Shown: positions 24,982-33,925, counted from the stretch's first letter. The stretch: 64,000 bases of DNA from Halomonas sp. GFAJ-1 (GCA_002966495.1 CP016490.1:2170001-2234000); one strand, 5' to 3'. Program-made: numbers and translations. The notes: generated by a model not told the origin, from the sequence alone.

Positions 24982-27900
24982 TTAATGAAAATTAAAGGGT
25001 AAGCATTCAGCTAATAAAGCATAGCGGGCGTCATGTGGTGCCTGTGGTGACAGTTGCGCAAGCTTATTACGTGCCTGGTGTGGGGCTGAGGCTAACGTTT
25101 GGTTAAGTGTTTTAGGGGCCGATACCTTGGCTTGAAAAGCAGGTAGCAAGGAGGTGGCAAGTGCGTTAAGCACTACGCCCATCCAGTGCAACGTGATACC
25201 ACTAGCGCTATCAAAGCAGATAGCCAACGCCGCATGAAAGTGCTGTTCAGCTCGCACTTTATCAGGTGTGGCTGCCAGCAACAGCAGCCAACCACGATAC
25301 GCATGAATCAGCCCCCACGGATGGCCGGTGTGCCACTGCCAAGCATGTGACTGCTCCCGATAAGCTATTATCACGTCTTGCAGCTTATCAGGATACCCAA
25401 GGCAGGCACGCAGCAGCAAATGATGCAGATACACGTCGCTGCCGCTTCCGCCTGCAGCGAAACGCCTTGCCACCCCTGGCAAATCCTGTCTTCTTGTGAT
25501 GCTGAGTAGCAGGGCTTCTAGTTCGCTTCGCGGTTCTAAGGCGGGGCGAGACGTGTCATCTAAGCGTGCCATTACTTGATAGCTACGTGTTTGCTGATGC
25601 TCGCGCGCCGCCTGCTGAGCATCTGAGAGCGGTGCCAGAACCGCCAATGCTTTTGTAAAGTGCGCATCGGCATCTTTTAAACGGTGTTCAAAGGCGGCCA
25701 ATTGGCCCAGTGTTGAATGCAGCTTAACGTGATTGAGACGCCCAGCGACTGCAATAGGCTTATTAACCCATTCATTGAGCATAGGAGCCATGACCCCAAA
25801 CTCAAAGTGATTAGTGGTAGTAACCGCTGCTCTCAGCAGCGCCTGACACACCGCTGGCGCATTCTCGTCTTCGAGCTGTTGGCTGAGTTTTAACAACGTC
25901 TTTAGCGCGTCCATATCCACGTGGCCATGATGGTTAGCCAACGCCAGCCGAGCGCTGACAAACTCTAGCCTCAGCTCACCACTCAATGTTGTATCAGCAG
26001 GCATAAAGCGCTCCAGCCAGGCCAGTGCCGCTGAAAGGGTTACTAGCGAAGTATCTTTGTAACGTAATCGTTGCTGGACTTCATTAAGCAGCCTGTGCCA
26101 ATGGCCGCGCTCTTTTTTTACCTTTTCTCCTAGCCTTGTCAGCCATCGTTCTAGCAAACCATAAGGACCATCACGTTCGGCAGCGCCGCATAATTCGTAC
26201 CACTGATCGGGTGGTAACTGGTCATGGTAGGAGAGCGCTTGGTAAAGATGTGCCAGTGTATTATCGGCATATGGGTGCAGCAGACATGGCCCTAGCAGTT
26301 TGGCCTTTTTTAGGCGATCATCGCTAACGGCTGACGGGCTTCCCCAGGTATAAGCAACGGCATCTGCATACGCCAGCTGCGGGTGCGTTTTGCCCACAAT
26401 AGATAACCTGAGTGAAAGACGGGCAAAGCGCGCCTGATCAAGTGCCTTAAACTCACCCTCTAACGTTTGTGAAAGTGCTTTTAGGTGGTTGTGGTCGGGC
26501 GTGTAACCGCTGCGTTGCTCAATGCTGACGTCCACACGCGTCGGTTGATTCTCTTCTACTGGTAGCATGTATAGCACCCAGCGTACTAGCTGCGAGACAT
26601 GGTTCATCCAGTAGCTACCAAAGGCAATAGGGTCTTTTACAGAAAAGCCAAAAATGCCCACTTGGGGCGTATCAATCAAGTGCTGCAAAGCCCGGTCGAC
26701 AGCCTCCGGCGGCTCATCTTTGCCATGAAAGTGAGGAGAAATAGGGGGTAAGCGGGCGTCGTGCGCTTTGACAATAGCGACAACACGGCCCAATCCTACC
26801 TCTTTTAAAGAAGCCGGCTCCGCTGTGCTGTCAAATTCACGGCCTGTTTCGTCAATAAGAATTTCCCAGCGAGAGGCGGGTGAAAGGCTGGCGAGGCTTT
26901 TTGGGTGGTGGCTACCAGTCTTCCATTTAACGGGTGTTAGAGTAGAACGGAACGTGCGGGTGCCTGTTTGGTGCCGCTGTTGACGGCGCAGCTGATCTTT
27001 GCGCCACTTGTCAAGTTCGATACTGAGGTGTCGAAAAACGCGAGCCGCGCTATGTTGTTTGATCGTTTTTAGCCACTCTTTGACGCTCTCACCATCTCCG
27101 TGCGTTGCTAGTTTTTGCTTAAGCTGTTGATGCAATTCATAAGCGTGGCGGCCATGGCGCTGAGCCAACTCAAACGTCGATAAACCATGTGGGTGATTCA
27201 AGGCAAGAATGTCGCGTTGGATTTGTTCAATATCACGGCACCGTTCCGGATCGTTTTCTCCCCAAGCGGTATAGATAAATACCTTATGGCAGTGTTGTTT
27301 CAATGTTTCTGGCAGGTTATGACGCGAAGGAGAGCGCTGCGGTGCCAGTGAAGGTGTTTGTGGCTTGGGTGGCGCCTTATCCAGAGCGACGCAATGAGAG
27401 CGTTTGTCTACGGCCCCGTCATTGGCATCCCCAAGACGCTGGGTAGTTTCCATTGGCTGGCCGGATAGCTTTAGTGCCGCCAGCAATTCATGGCGGTTAG
27501 TGCATAAAATGCTCTTGCTAGCAGTCACTCGGTCAACAAAAGCCAACCACTTCTCTTCACTTATCTGGCGGCGAAACTGCGGGCCGACAAAAAGCAACAG
27601 CTGCGCACGCCCAAAGTGATCTTGAAGGCTAGTAAGCTGTGTTTGGATGGCGCGCATGTCGGGTGTGGGGGGCGCCGTTACTTTGACCTCTATTACATGG
27701 GTACGGCTATGGTGTTGAATAAGCAGATCGGCTTCGCGCTGTGTACTACTATTACGCTTATCTTCACCACCTTCCACGTTGAGTGCAATGCTGTGAGCAG
27801 GGACACCTCCTTCTTGTATCCAGTCATACAATAATTGCTCAAGCCACTCGCTGGTTAGCCATCGTTTAAGCGTACTGGCTTGTGGGGATAACTTGCCGTT

Positions 27901-28764
27901 GCCTGGGAAGGTGAGTCTGCCGGTGTTCAGCATAAAGTGACCAGGTAATAGCGCGTCAAACGCGTTTACCCATTGCTGGATGTCAGCAGTCAGCGGTTGT
28001 CCTATTAGTAAAGTTATTTCGGCATCCGTTAATGTGACTGCGGCGACGTTAAAGGTAGGGTCGCTTTTGTTTGCATACCACACTTCATTTAAAAGTTTAA
28101 ATAGCGCAAGCAGCGCGGCATCATTATCGTCAAGCGCCTTAAATATCTCGCCAGCCAGCGTAGTCCGTATATCAGCAGCCAGTGGCGACTCATCGGTTGA
28201 TCGTGCTGTGACATTCGTGTTGTAAAGTCGTGCGACATCTATTGCGGCGACTTCAAGCAGCGGGGTGCGAAGGGAGGCTTCAGTGGGGCTTTCAAGGTGT
28301 GCGATTTCAGGCTGACAGGGCGATAGCGTAAAGTGCAACAGCTCATTGGTGCCGGCAGGTTTATAGTCGACTCCGTCCCAGGTCAGTCGGGTTAGCAGCG
28401 CTAATGAAAGCGCTTTTGTGCCGCCGGTCATATTTAGCCAGCAGCGCTTATCCGCAAATGCAGAAGCGTTGAGAAGAGGGCGTAAGACCTTGTCTACCCA
28501 CTGCTGGGCGTCTAATGGGTGCTCGCCTGGCAATGCAGCTGAATCAACCAGTTGGTCGGTACGATGAATTAATAGTGCTGGTAGGCGCTGATGAAGCACG
28601 TTGGTGAGACGCTCAGCGGCCACGCGTGCGGGTTCAAAGTCGCTCACGATCAACACAAGCTCTTCAGGCTCGCGCGTTATGATTGCCTCAAGGTTAGGCA
28701 ATGAGTAGTTTGACATCACACAAACATAAACTAGGGGTTTGCGATGAGCTGTAGAGTCAGCCAT
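24982..28764 (-). CDS. CARF - PD-(D/E)XK nuclease - putative RNase H-fold (DUF3800-like) - helical repeat fusion protein
   Basis: 1260 residues. Residues 10-150 form a Card1/Can2-type CARF domain with NMTGGTK at 111-117. Residues 300-430 match the PD-(D/E)XK domain that follows CARF in Card1 (READ 343-346, EVK 359-361). A proline-rich linker (463-482) leads to about 350 further residues. At 631-830 ILIDETG (D638), VDVSIEQ (E749) and LAYADAVAY (D801) reproduce the order and spacing of the acidic residues of DUF3800-type RNase H-like proteins. From 830 to the end it is helical, TPR-like. Card1 is about 370 residues, so this is more than three times longer. Predicted: a cyclic-oligoadenylate-activated nuclease with a second nuclease-like module. 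The CARF call is strong, the DUF3800 call moderate. Convergent with csx16, divergent from cas6. Confidence 0.82.
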   Translation of the reverse strand: MADSTAHRKPLVYVCVMSNYSLPNLEAIITREPEELVLIVSDFEPARVAAERLTNVLHQRLPALLIHRTDQLVDSAALPGEHPLDAQQWVDKVLRPLLNASAFADKRCWLNMTGGTKALSLALLTRLTWDGVDYKPAGTNELLHFTLSPCQPEIAHLESPTEASLRTPLLEVAAIDVARLYNTNVTARSTDESPLAADIRTTLAGEIFKALDDNDAALLALFKLLNEVWYANKSDPTFNVAAVTLTDAEITLLIGQPLTADIQQWVNAFDALLPGHFMLNTGRLTFPGNGKLSPQASTLKRWLTSEWLEQLLYDWIQEGGVPAHSIALNVEGGEDKRNSSTQREADLLIQHHSRTHVIEVKVTAPPTPDMRAIQTQLTSLQDHFGRAQLLLFVGPQFRRQISEEKWLAFVDRVTASKSILCTNRHELLAALKLSGQPMETTQRLGDANDGAVDKRSHCVALDKAPPKPQTPSLAPQRSPSRHNLPETLKQHCHKVFIYTAWGENDPERCRDIEQIQRDILALNHPHGLSTFELAQRHGRHAYELHQQLKQKLATHGDGESVKEWLKTIKQHSAARVFRHLSIELDKWRKDQLRRQQRHQTGTRTFRSTLTPVKWKTGSHHPKSLASLSPASRWEILIDETGREFDSTAEPASLKEVGLGRVVAIVKAHDARLPPISPHFHGKDEPPEAVDRALQHLIDTPQVGIFGFSVKDPIAFGSYWMNHVSQLVRWVLYMLPVEENQPTRVDVSIEQRSGYTPDHNHLKALSQTLEGEFKALDQARFARLSLRLSIVGKTHPQLAYADAVAYTWGSPSAVSDDRLKKAKLLGPCLLHPYADNTLAHLYQALSYHDQLPPDQWYELCGAAERDGPYGLLERWLTRLGEKVKKERGHWHRLLNEVQQRLRYKDTSLVTLSAALAWLERFMPADTTLSGELRLEFVSARLALANHHGHVDMDALKTLLKLSQQLEDENAPAVCQALLRAAVTTTNHFEFGVMAPMLNEWVNKPIAVAGRLNHVKLHSTLGQLAAFEHRLKDADAHFTKALAVLAPLSDAQQAAREHQQTRSYQVMARLDDTSRPALEPRSELEALLLSITRRQDLPGVARRFAAGGSGSDVYLHHLLLRACLGYPDKLQDVIIAYREQSHAWQWHTGHPWGLIHAYRGWLLLLAATPDKVRAEQHFHAALAICFDSASGITLHWMGVVLNALATSLLPAFQAKVSAPKTLNQTLASAPHQARNKLAQLSPQAPHDARYALLAECLPFNFH

Positions 28765-28904
28765 AGGGTGCGTCCTTTCGGTGGCGGAGTGCGAGCTTTT
28801 GGAGACCTTAAACAGAATATGTTGACGATACCATGGCTCCTCTACACGCTATATTCCTAGAAGTCATTTCATATATTCAAGGTGTTAATGCAAGGAGTGC
28901 TCTT

Positions 28905-29870
28905 ATGCCCATCGCTTTTCCTGATGCTATGCCCATAGCGCGTTATCGCTTAACGCTACGTGCTGAAGCGCCTTTTCGGCTGACGGGGTATCCAGGTGCC
29001 ATGCTGCGTGGGGCTTGGGGACATGCCTTGCGCCGTTTGGCGTGCAGCACAGGGCGTGATGATTGTCAGGGATGCCCAGTACGGCCAAGTTGCCGTTATG
29101 TTCAGTTGTTTGAGCCTGTACCGGATAAGGTTCGAGAGGTGGCGCGGGATATTCCACCACCCTATATCGTACAAGCGGCGCTTTCACAGCCTAAAGCGTT
29201 GTCGGTAGGAGATAGCTGGGCGTTTGAGATGGTGCTATTTGGCAAAGCGCTAGCAGAGCTACCGCTGATTGTGTGGGCATGGCAGCTGGCAGCACGCGCT
29301 GGACTGGGTGATCAACAGTCACCTATGCGCCTAGTGAGTGTCGATTATCAGGTCGCTACCCATCACTGGGAGACGGTTTGGGAGGCAGGAGAGACAGCAT
29401 TGGTGCCCACCCAAGCGCCACGTATACGTGCGCATCACGCAGTGCTCAACCTGGGGTCGGCGCTTGAACCAGTGCCTACTAGCGTGAAATTAGCGCTTAT
29501 CACGCCGATGCGTTTGCAGCATAAAGGAAGGATCTGTGAGCCACACCAGCTCACAGCAGATGTGTTTTTTAACAGCTTATGGCGAAAGCTAGCGTTGTAT
29601 CTTGGCCATTATGCCAGCATGACGTTACCAACCATGCCTTCAAAACAGGGGTTACGGCTGCAGCCGCTCTCTTTGGAGCGCCAACGGTGGGCGCGACACT
29701 CGCGAAGGCAGCAACATGCCATGCGATTAGATGGCGTGACGGGCACACTAAGCATACATGGCGCGTTACAGGAGTGGTGGCCTTGGCTGTTGCTTGGCCA
29801 GTATACGCATCTAGGTAAGAATACTAGCTTTGGCTTAGGGCAGTACCACTTGGTGTTAGAAGCCGCCTGA
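28905..29870 (+). CDS. cas6: CRISPR pre-crRNA endoribonuclease Cas6 (RAMP)
   Basis: 321 residues, Cas6-type RAMP expected to cut both array transcripts within the repeat and leave the AUUAAGAC handle. The N-terminal GYPGAMLRGAWGHALRRLAC, the cysteine cluster CQGCPVRPSC (about 50-60) and the C-terminal glycine-rich loop GKNTSFGLGQYHL match this subgroup. I placed the start at ATG 28905, with AAGGAG 7 nt upstream, instead of an earlier ATG at 28833 that has no ribosome site. It is divergent from the CARF fusion gene. A single Cas6 probably serves both arrays, because the two repeats differ mainly outside the handle. Confidence 0.88.
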   Translation: MPIAFPDAMPIARYRLTLRAEAPFRLTGYPGAMLRGAWGHALRRLACSTGRDDCQGCPVRPSCRYVQLFEPVPDKVREVARDIPPPYIVQAALSQPKALSVGDSWAFEMVLFGKALAELPLIVWAWQLAARAGLGDQQSPMRLVSVDYQVATHHWETVWEAGETALVPTQAPRIRAHHAVLNLGSALEPVPTSVKLALITPMRLQHKGRICEPHQLTADVFFNSLWRKLALYLGHYASMTLPTMPSKQGLRLQPLSLERQRWARHSRRQQHAMRLDGVTGTLSIHGALQEWWPWLLLGQYTHLGKNTSFGLGQYHLVLEAA

Positions 29871-29885
29871 TCAACGCGATTAGGC

Positions 29886-29931
29886 GCAAAAATTTTCGCT
29901 CCCAGCGTTGACGAATGATAGGCCTTACTGT
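29886..29931 (+). promoter_or_regulatory. Shared palindromic box 4 with -10 element, darTG promoter
   Basis: GCAAAAATTTTCGC (29886-29899), 26 nt, then TACTGT (29926-29931), giving a start near 29938 and a short leader with GAGGAG before the darT ATG at 29962. The box is the reverse complement of the 14-mer at 13707. The -10 match is the weakest of the five. Confidence 0.45.
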
Positions 29932-29961
29932 GTGTGCACATCCGCTGTCGAGGAGTTGCCC

Positions 29962-30747
29962 ATGCAGAAAGGCCACAAAGTTGTTCACGTTGCACGTCCT
30001 GAATTGGGAGTGGGCGAAATTGAATCCGTGGTAGGTGAACGGTTCAACGTACGCTTTGGATCTTCTGGTTTCAGTGGTATCCCTACGAGTGCCCTTGCCC
30101 CTGCGGCACTAGCTGCTACAAGCAAGACGGACGCTCCTTTGGCGCTAACGCCCGAAGCTCATCTGCAAAGCGTTAGCCAACGCTACGGCATTGGCTCACT
30201 CTGGCACATAACAAGCCGTGAAAACGTAGCGACGATTTTAGGCAGGGGCCTTATGAGCCGCCACCTTATGCAGCAGTCAGGGCTGGCTATGGTTGATATC
30301 TCCGACGCAACGGTTCAGGACTACCGTGTGGCTAAGGGTATCCGCAATGGGCTATCACTCCACGACTACGTACCGCTATATTTGCGCGCCCAGAATCCTA
30401 TGCTGTTTTGCCGTCGTGCTTACAACCGTACGCTGTGCCTGCTGGAAATCGACATTTCGGCTTGGTTGCAACAAGGCGTGCTTTTCACCGACGGCAATGC
30501 GGCGTCCTTAAATACATGTTTTTACGAGCGCCTTTCGGATTTGCGGTTCCTGGACTGGGATGCACTAAATGCCACATATTGGACCAATGTGCCCGATGGC
30601 AAACGTAAGCGCTGTGCGGAAGTGCTCGTACCTAATCGCCTGCCGGCGCGCTTTATTTTGCGTGTGCACACAGCGTCACTGGAAAGCGCTGCTTGGTTAG
30701 CGCAGCAGGGTGTTCAGGCGACATTTTCACCGCACCGTTTCTTTTAA
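29962..30747 (+). CDS. darT: DarT-like DNA ADP-ribosyltransferase toxin with N-terminal SH3-like domain
   Basis: 261 residues. The last 200 form a DUF4433/DarT domain: LWHITSRENVATILGRGLMS holds the NAD-binding histidine and arginine, LHDYVPLYLRAQNPMLF is the substrate-loop region, and CAEVLVPNRLP the catalytic glutamate. DarT adds ADP-ribose to bases in single-stranded DNA and blocks replication. The first 50 residues (GHKVVHVARPELGVGEIESV, then FNVRFGSSG) resemble a CarD/DUF3553-like SH3 fold; many DarT proteins lack such a part. ATG 29962 is chosen for its GAGGAG site. It is followed by darG after 10 nt and lies between cas6 and array 2. Confidence 0.85.
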   Translation: MQKGHKVVHVARPELGVGEIESVVGERFNVRFGSSGFSGIPTSALAPAALAATSKTDAPLALTPEAHLQSVSQRYGIGSLWHITSRENVATILGRGLMSRHLMQQSGLAMVDISDATVQDYRVAKGIRNGLSLHDYVPLYLRAQNPMLFCRRAYNRTLCLLEIDISAWLQQGVLFTDGNAASLNTCFYERLSDLRFLDWDALNATYWTNVPDGKRKRCAEVLVPNRLPARFILRVHTASLESAAWLAQQGVQATFSPHRFF

Positions 30748-30757
30748 GGAGTAGGCC

Positions 30758-31468
30758 ATGGCCTTTCATATTATTGAAGGCAATATATTTACCAGTGACT
30801 GTCAGACGATAGTGAATACTGTTAACTGCGTTGGCGTGATGGGTGCCGGTATTGCGTTAGAGTGCCGCCTGCGCTATCCGAAAATGTATGAGCGATATGT
30901 AGAGATCTGTCAAAAAGGCCAGTTAGATATTGGCAGGCTATGGTTGTACCGAACGGATAGCCGTTGGATCTTAAACTTTCCGACCAAGAAACACTGGCGC
31001 TACCCCTCAAAGGAGGCTTATCTACGTCAAGGGCTAGAAAAATTCACCGCCACTTATGCCCAGAAAGGAATCCGCTCTATTGCGATGCCGCTGCTAGGTG
31101 CCGATAAAGGGGGGATTGATCCAGAGATTAGCCTAAGCCTTATACAAGAGCATTTAGCGAACGGCCATGAAGGCCTGCATATAGAAGTGTACCGCTATGA
31201 TCCCACTGCCCATGATGACGTATTTGAACGCTTCAAAGCGCGCCTTCTCCGCGAAACCAGTGTCCATATCCAAAACGCGAGTGGTTTGAAGCCAAAAGCA
31301 CTGGAAAATCTACGTGAGGCCTTGCAAAGAGATGACATTGTTCAGCTTAACCAGTTATTGCAAGTAAAAGGTGTTGGGCTAGCAACGTTGGAAAAAGCAT
31401 TTCGTTACGCGCAGGCACCAGACGCTACAGCTCACGATCTGTTTGCGGCTGAATCCGCGACTAATTGA
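30758..31468 (+). CDS. darG: DarG-like macrodomain antitoxin
   Basis: 236 residues. The N-terminal 150 are a macrodomain with IVNTVNCVGVMGAGIALECR (ADP-ribose-binding asparagine and glycine loop) and IAMPLLGADKGGIDPE. DarG macrodomains remove the ADP-ribose that DarT puts on DNA, and the C-terminal part usually binds and blocks DarT. Here the C-terminal 85 residues are helical (LKPKALENLREALQRDDIVQ). AAGGAG precedes the ATG, 10 nt after darT, so the pair is one transcript. The stop is 63 nt before the distal repeat of array 2. Confidence 0.88.
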   Translation: MAFHIIEGNIFTSDCQTIVNTVNCVGVMGAGIALECRLRYPKMYERYVEICQKGQLDIGRLWLYRTDSRWILNFPTKKHWRYPSKEAYLRQGLEKFTATYAQKGIRSIAMPLLGADKGGIDPEISLSLIQEHLANGHEGLHIEVYRYDPTAHDDVFERFKARLLRETSVHIQNASGLKPKALENLREALQRDDIVQLNQLLQVKGVGLATLEKAFRYAQAPDATAHDLFAAESATN

Positions 31469-31531
31469 TGGTGAATATTGTAAGTACGGTTCTTGGCACT
31501 ACGCCACTAGGCGAACGGCCAAGGCTTTCCC

Positions 31532-32249
31532 TTGCTAATCCCTTCAAAGTCAGGGAAGGATCCGGACCTAACCCGTGAGGGGTGGAATCGACTTGCGCAG
31601 TCTTAATCCCTTCAAAGTCAGGGAAGGATCCGGACTTTCCTGTACGACCTGGGAGTCCACCCAGCGAGTCTTAATCCCTTCAAAGTCAGGGAAGGATCCG
31701 GACAGGTGTATCTAGTCTGTGCCGTCATCGTCGGTTGTCTTAATCCCTTCAAAGTCAGGGAAGGATCCGGACGATGCTAATGGCTCTGGCGATTCCGGCG
31801 ACGGTCTTAATCCCTTCAAAGTCAGGGAAGGATCCGGACCTTAAATACGATGACCCTACCTTCCTAAGGGGAGTCTTAATCCCTTCAAAGTCAGGGAAGG
31901 ATCCGGACATAACGAAGACATTGAGCAGTGGGCGGCTATCGTCTTAATCCCTTCAAAGTCAGGGAAGGATCCGGACATATTGCGTCGTTATCCTACTAAT
32001 ACCACTAAGGTCTTAATCCCTTCAAAGTCAGGGAAGGATCCGGACTGAAAATGGTATTCAGACCGTTTCCATCAAAATGTCTTAATCCCTTCAAAGTCAG
32101 GGAAGGATCCGGACTGAATCTCGAAAATCCTGAGCGCCGAAAATTGTCTTAATCCCTTCAAAGTCAGGGAAGGATCCGGACGATCAAGAGGTTTGGATCA
32201 TGCCAAACACTCAGTCTTAATCCCTTCAAAGTCAGGGAAGGATCCGGAC
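31532..32249 (-). CRISPR. CRISPR array 2, 11 repeats and 10 spacers
   Basis: Eleven 36-nt repeats start at 31532, 31600, 31668, 31737, 31804, 31873, 31941, 32010, 32079, 32146 and 32214. On the plus strand they begin GTCTTAATCCCTTCAAAG and end GGAAGGATCCGGAC, three positions different from array 1. Spacers are 31-33 nt. The repeat at 31532 is degenerate at its first four bases (TTGC for GTCT), marking the leader-distal end. The leader is on the right next to cas2, so it is read on the minus strand. Ten of the eleven repeats are identical, which suggests a younger or more active array than array 1. Confidence 0.98.
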
Positions 32250-32366
32250 CCCGAGGCCTTTAAAAAGTCGTTGACTATCAAAGGGTTGGAAGCGAAATTT
32301 TATGACTGTTTTTGCCATGAAAAGTTTGCTTGTTTTCCTTGGATGTGCTAAGTGGATTTTTAATGA
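32250..32366 (-). promoter_or_regulatory. Leader of CRISPR array 2
   Basis: Closely related to the right flank of array 1 (AAAAAGTCGTT, GTTGGAAGCGA, TTTTATGACTGTTTTTG, AAAAGTTTGCT in the same order). It lies between the array and the end of the distal cas2, so new spacers should enter at 32182-32249. Confidence 0.8.
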
Positions 32367-32369
32367 GCC

Positions 32370-32693
32370 TCAAGGGGCATCTTGCCCGAAAAAACCGCGC
32401 TGCTCAAGCGTTGGAAAGCCTTCGATATGCAGCCCCGCGGGTAACGGCATCTTTCCCCACCAAACGATATTGTGTTCGGCCAACAGCGGATAACCGCGAA
32501 CATCGTCGGCCTTTGGGTCTATCGCCAGGGCGAGTTCCGATTTGAGCCGCTGTAGCTGGCGGGGGGTGCCATGCCATGCAAAGACGGAGGCCTGCAGGGA
32601 AAAGGCGCAACGCTTGAGCAGGCCATGCACTTTGCGCAGGCGTTTAATGTCCCGGATGTCATAAACGATGATCTGCCATTGTGTATCGCTCAT
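32370..32693 (-). CDS. cas2: Cas2 (second copy, downstream of cas1)
   Basis: 107 residues with the Cas2 ferredoxin fold: first strand IIVYDIRD with the conserved aspartate, then LRKVHGLLKRCAFSLQASVFAW. Cas2 bridges two Cas1 dimers in the spacer-integration complex. It starts at 32693, overlapping the cas1 stop by 4 nt. It differs clearly from the other Cas2 at 33644-33922, so this is not a recent duplication. The C-terminus (HIEGFPTLEQRGFFGQ) is a tail not seen in the other copy. Confidence 0.88.
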   Translation of the reverse strand: MSDTQWQIIVYDIRDIKRLRKVHGLLKRCAFSLQASVFAWHGTPRQLQRLKSELALAIDPKADDVRGYPLLAEHNIVWWGKMPLPAGLHIEGFPTLEQRGFFGQDAP

Positions 32694-33627
32694 AGGGCTT
32701 CCTCAGGTAGGCGGTGTTGGTCAATTTTACGCGCCAAAGTGCGGGCATACCCGGCTAGGCAGCGGCGCCATTGACGCTGGGCGTCGTCCAGATGCGCGTA
32801 GTAGATTTCCCGCCCACCTTTGCCTAGCCAGCAACCACGCTCGCTAGGCGGTGAAAAATGCCGGCCAGTGAGAATACCCTCGTTGAACAACTCGACCACC
32901 CAGGCCTCAATGCGTGGGCGCAGGGGTTCCATCAAGTCGCAGGCCAACGATTTTCGGCCACTGACCAGTCGGTGGTAGCAGCCTAGCTCTGGGTCGAGCC
33001 CCATTTTTTTGAGTTGACGAACGCTTTCTTCATAAGCCAGCACATAGCTGAGCGAAAGAGTCGCGTTGACCGGGTCTGGCGGCGGGCGGCGCTGGCGCTG
33101 CTGAAACCCCAGCGAGGCAGGCAGTTTTTTGCGCCAGAAGGCAAACAGGGATTTCTGGCGTTGCCTTCCCAGCCCCGCAGAGTGGCCTCGTTGGGGGTGT
33201 CAAGGACCTGTGTTACGCCTGTCATGATGGAGGTATATGGTGTGTTGGCAGTCTCCCCCTGGGCACGCAGCACACTGGCAGTGACTTTGAGTTTGTGGCT
33301 GACTAGATGCCGAGACCATATCAGCCGGTCATTGGCATGGGATTGCCAGTGATATTGCACGCTGCGCCGGTGCGCTTGCTGGCTGTGGTTGGCATAGAGC
33401 GAGAAGCTGTTATCCGCGTGGCGCTGATTGACCACGATAAAGTCGATGCCGCGCTGGAGCAGCTGGCCTACCAGCTGCGTGGTCACTTGAACACTGTGCA
33501 TGCAGATGAGTTGAGTCATGCGTGATAGCGGCAGGCTGCGAGGAGGCTGTTCCGGCTCGCGGATAATTAGACAATCAGTGGTGTATTCCAGGGACAGCTT
33601 GCGACGGTCAAGAATGACTCGGCTCAT
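32690..33627 (-). pseudogene. cas1: Cas1 integrase, interrupted by a single-base frameshift
   Basis: The first frame (from 33627) gives MSRVILDRRKLSLEY... to GWEGNA, including the first metal-binding glutamate. It then leaves frame near 33157. The second frame carries on as KSLFAFWRKKLP, RRPPPDPVNATLSLSYVLAYEES, then CYHRLVSGRKSLACDLMEPLRP with the conserved His and Asp. One missing C in a C-run at about 33157-33159 explains it; with it restored the protein is about 312 residues and has all active-site residues. It could be a real inactivating mutation, a phase-variable tract or a sequencing error. It overlaps the downstream cas2 by 4 nt, an arrangement still intact. Confidence 0.88.
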
Positions 33628-33643
33628 GTGGTTTACCTCTAGG

Positions 33644-33922
33644 TCAGCTAATCACCAATAAATCGCCACTGGGCGAACAAAAACCGGTGCCCAGTTGCCA
33701 AGCATGCTGGTAAGGCAGGGTGCGGGCAGCAAAGAGACTGTCTTGGATATCCAGTTCGCAAGCCAGGGTGTCCAGCCAGACCAGCATTTCATCGCGTTTT
33801 TCCTGCATTTCAAACACGGATTTCTGATACCCCTCGGCATGTCCCCGCAGGGCACGCAGGCAGCGACAACGCGTGCGGTTGTCGTGAATGTCATAGGCCA
33901 CGACCCAGGCGGATAACGCCAT
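33644..33922 (-). CDS. cas2: Cas2 (first copy, upstream of cas1)
   Basis: 92 residues. The first strand WVVAYDIHDNRTRCRCLRAL has the conserved aspartate and is followed by YQKSVFEMQ, the usual Cas2 second strand. It sits 16 nt upstream of cas1 and 3 nt downstream of the small basic protein gene (TGATACATG). Two different Cas2 genes therefore flank one cas1. Whether they form mixed complexes or serve different partners is unknown. Confidence 0.88.
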   Translation of the reverse strand: MALSAWVVAYDIHDNRTRCRCLRALRGHAEGYQKSVFEMQEKRDEMLVWLDTLACELDIQDSLFAARTLPYQHAWQLGTGFCSPSGDLLVIS

Positions 33923-33925
33923 GTA

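Noticed and set aside
28833..28904. Earlier in-frame ATG for cas6 at 28833
   Set aside because: The 24 extra residues are not family-like and lack a ribosome site, while ATG 28905 has AAGGAG at good distance.
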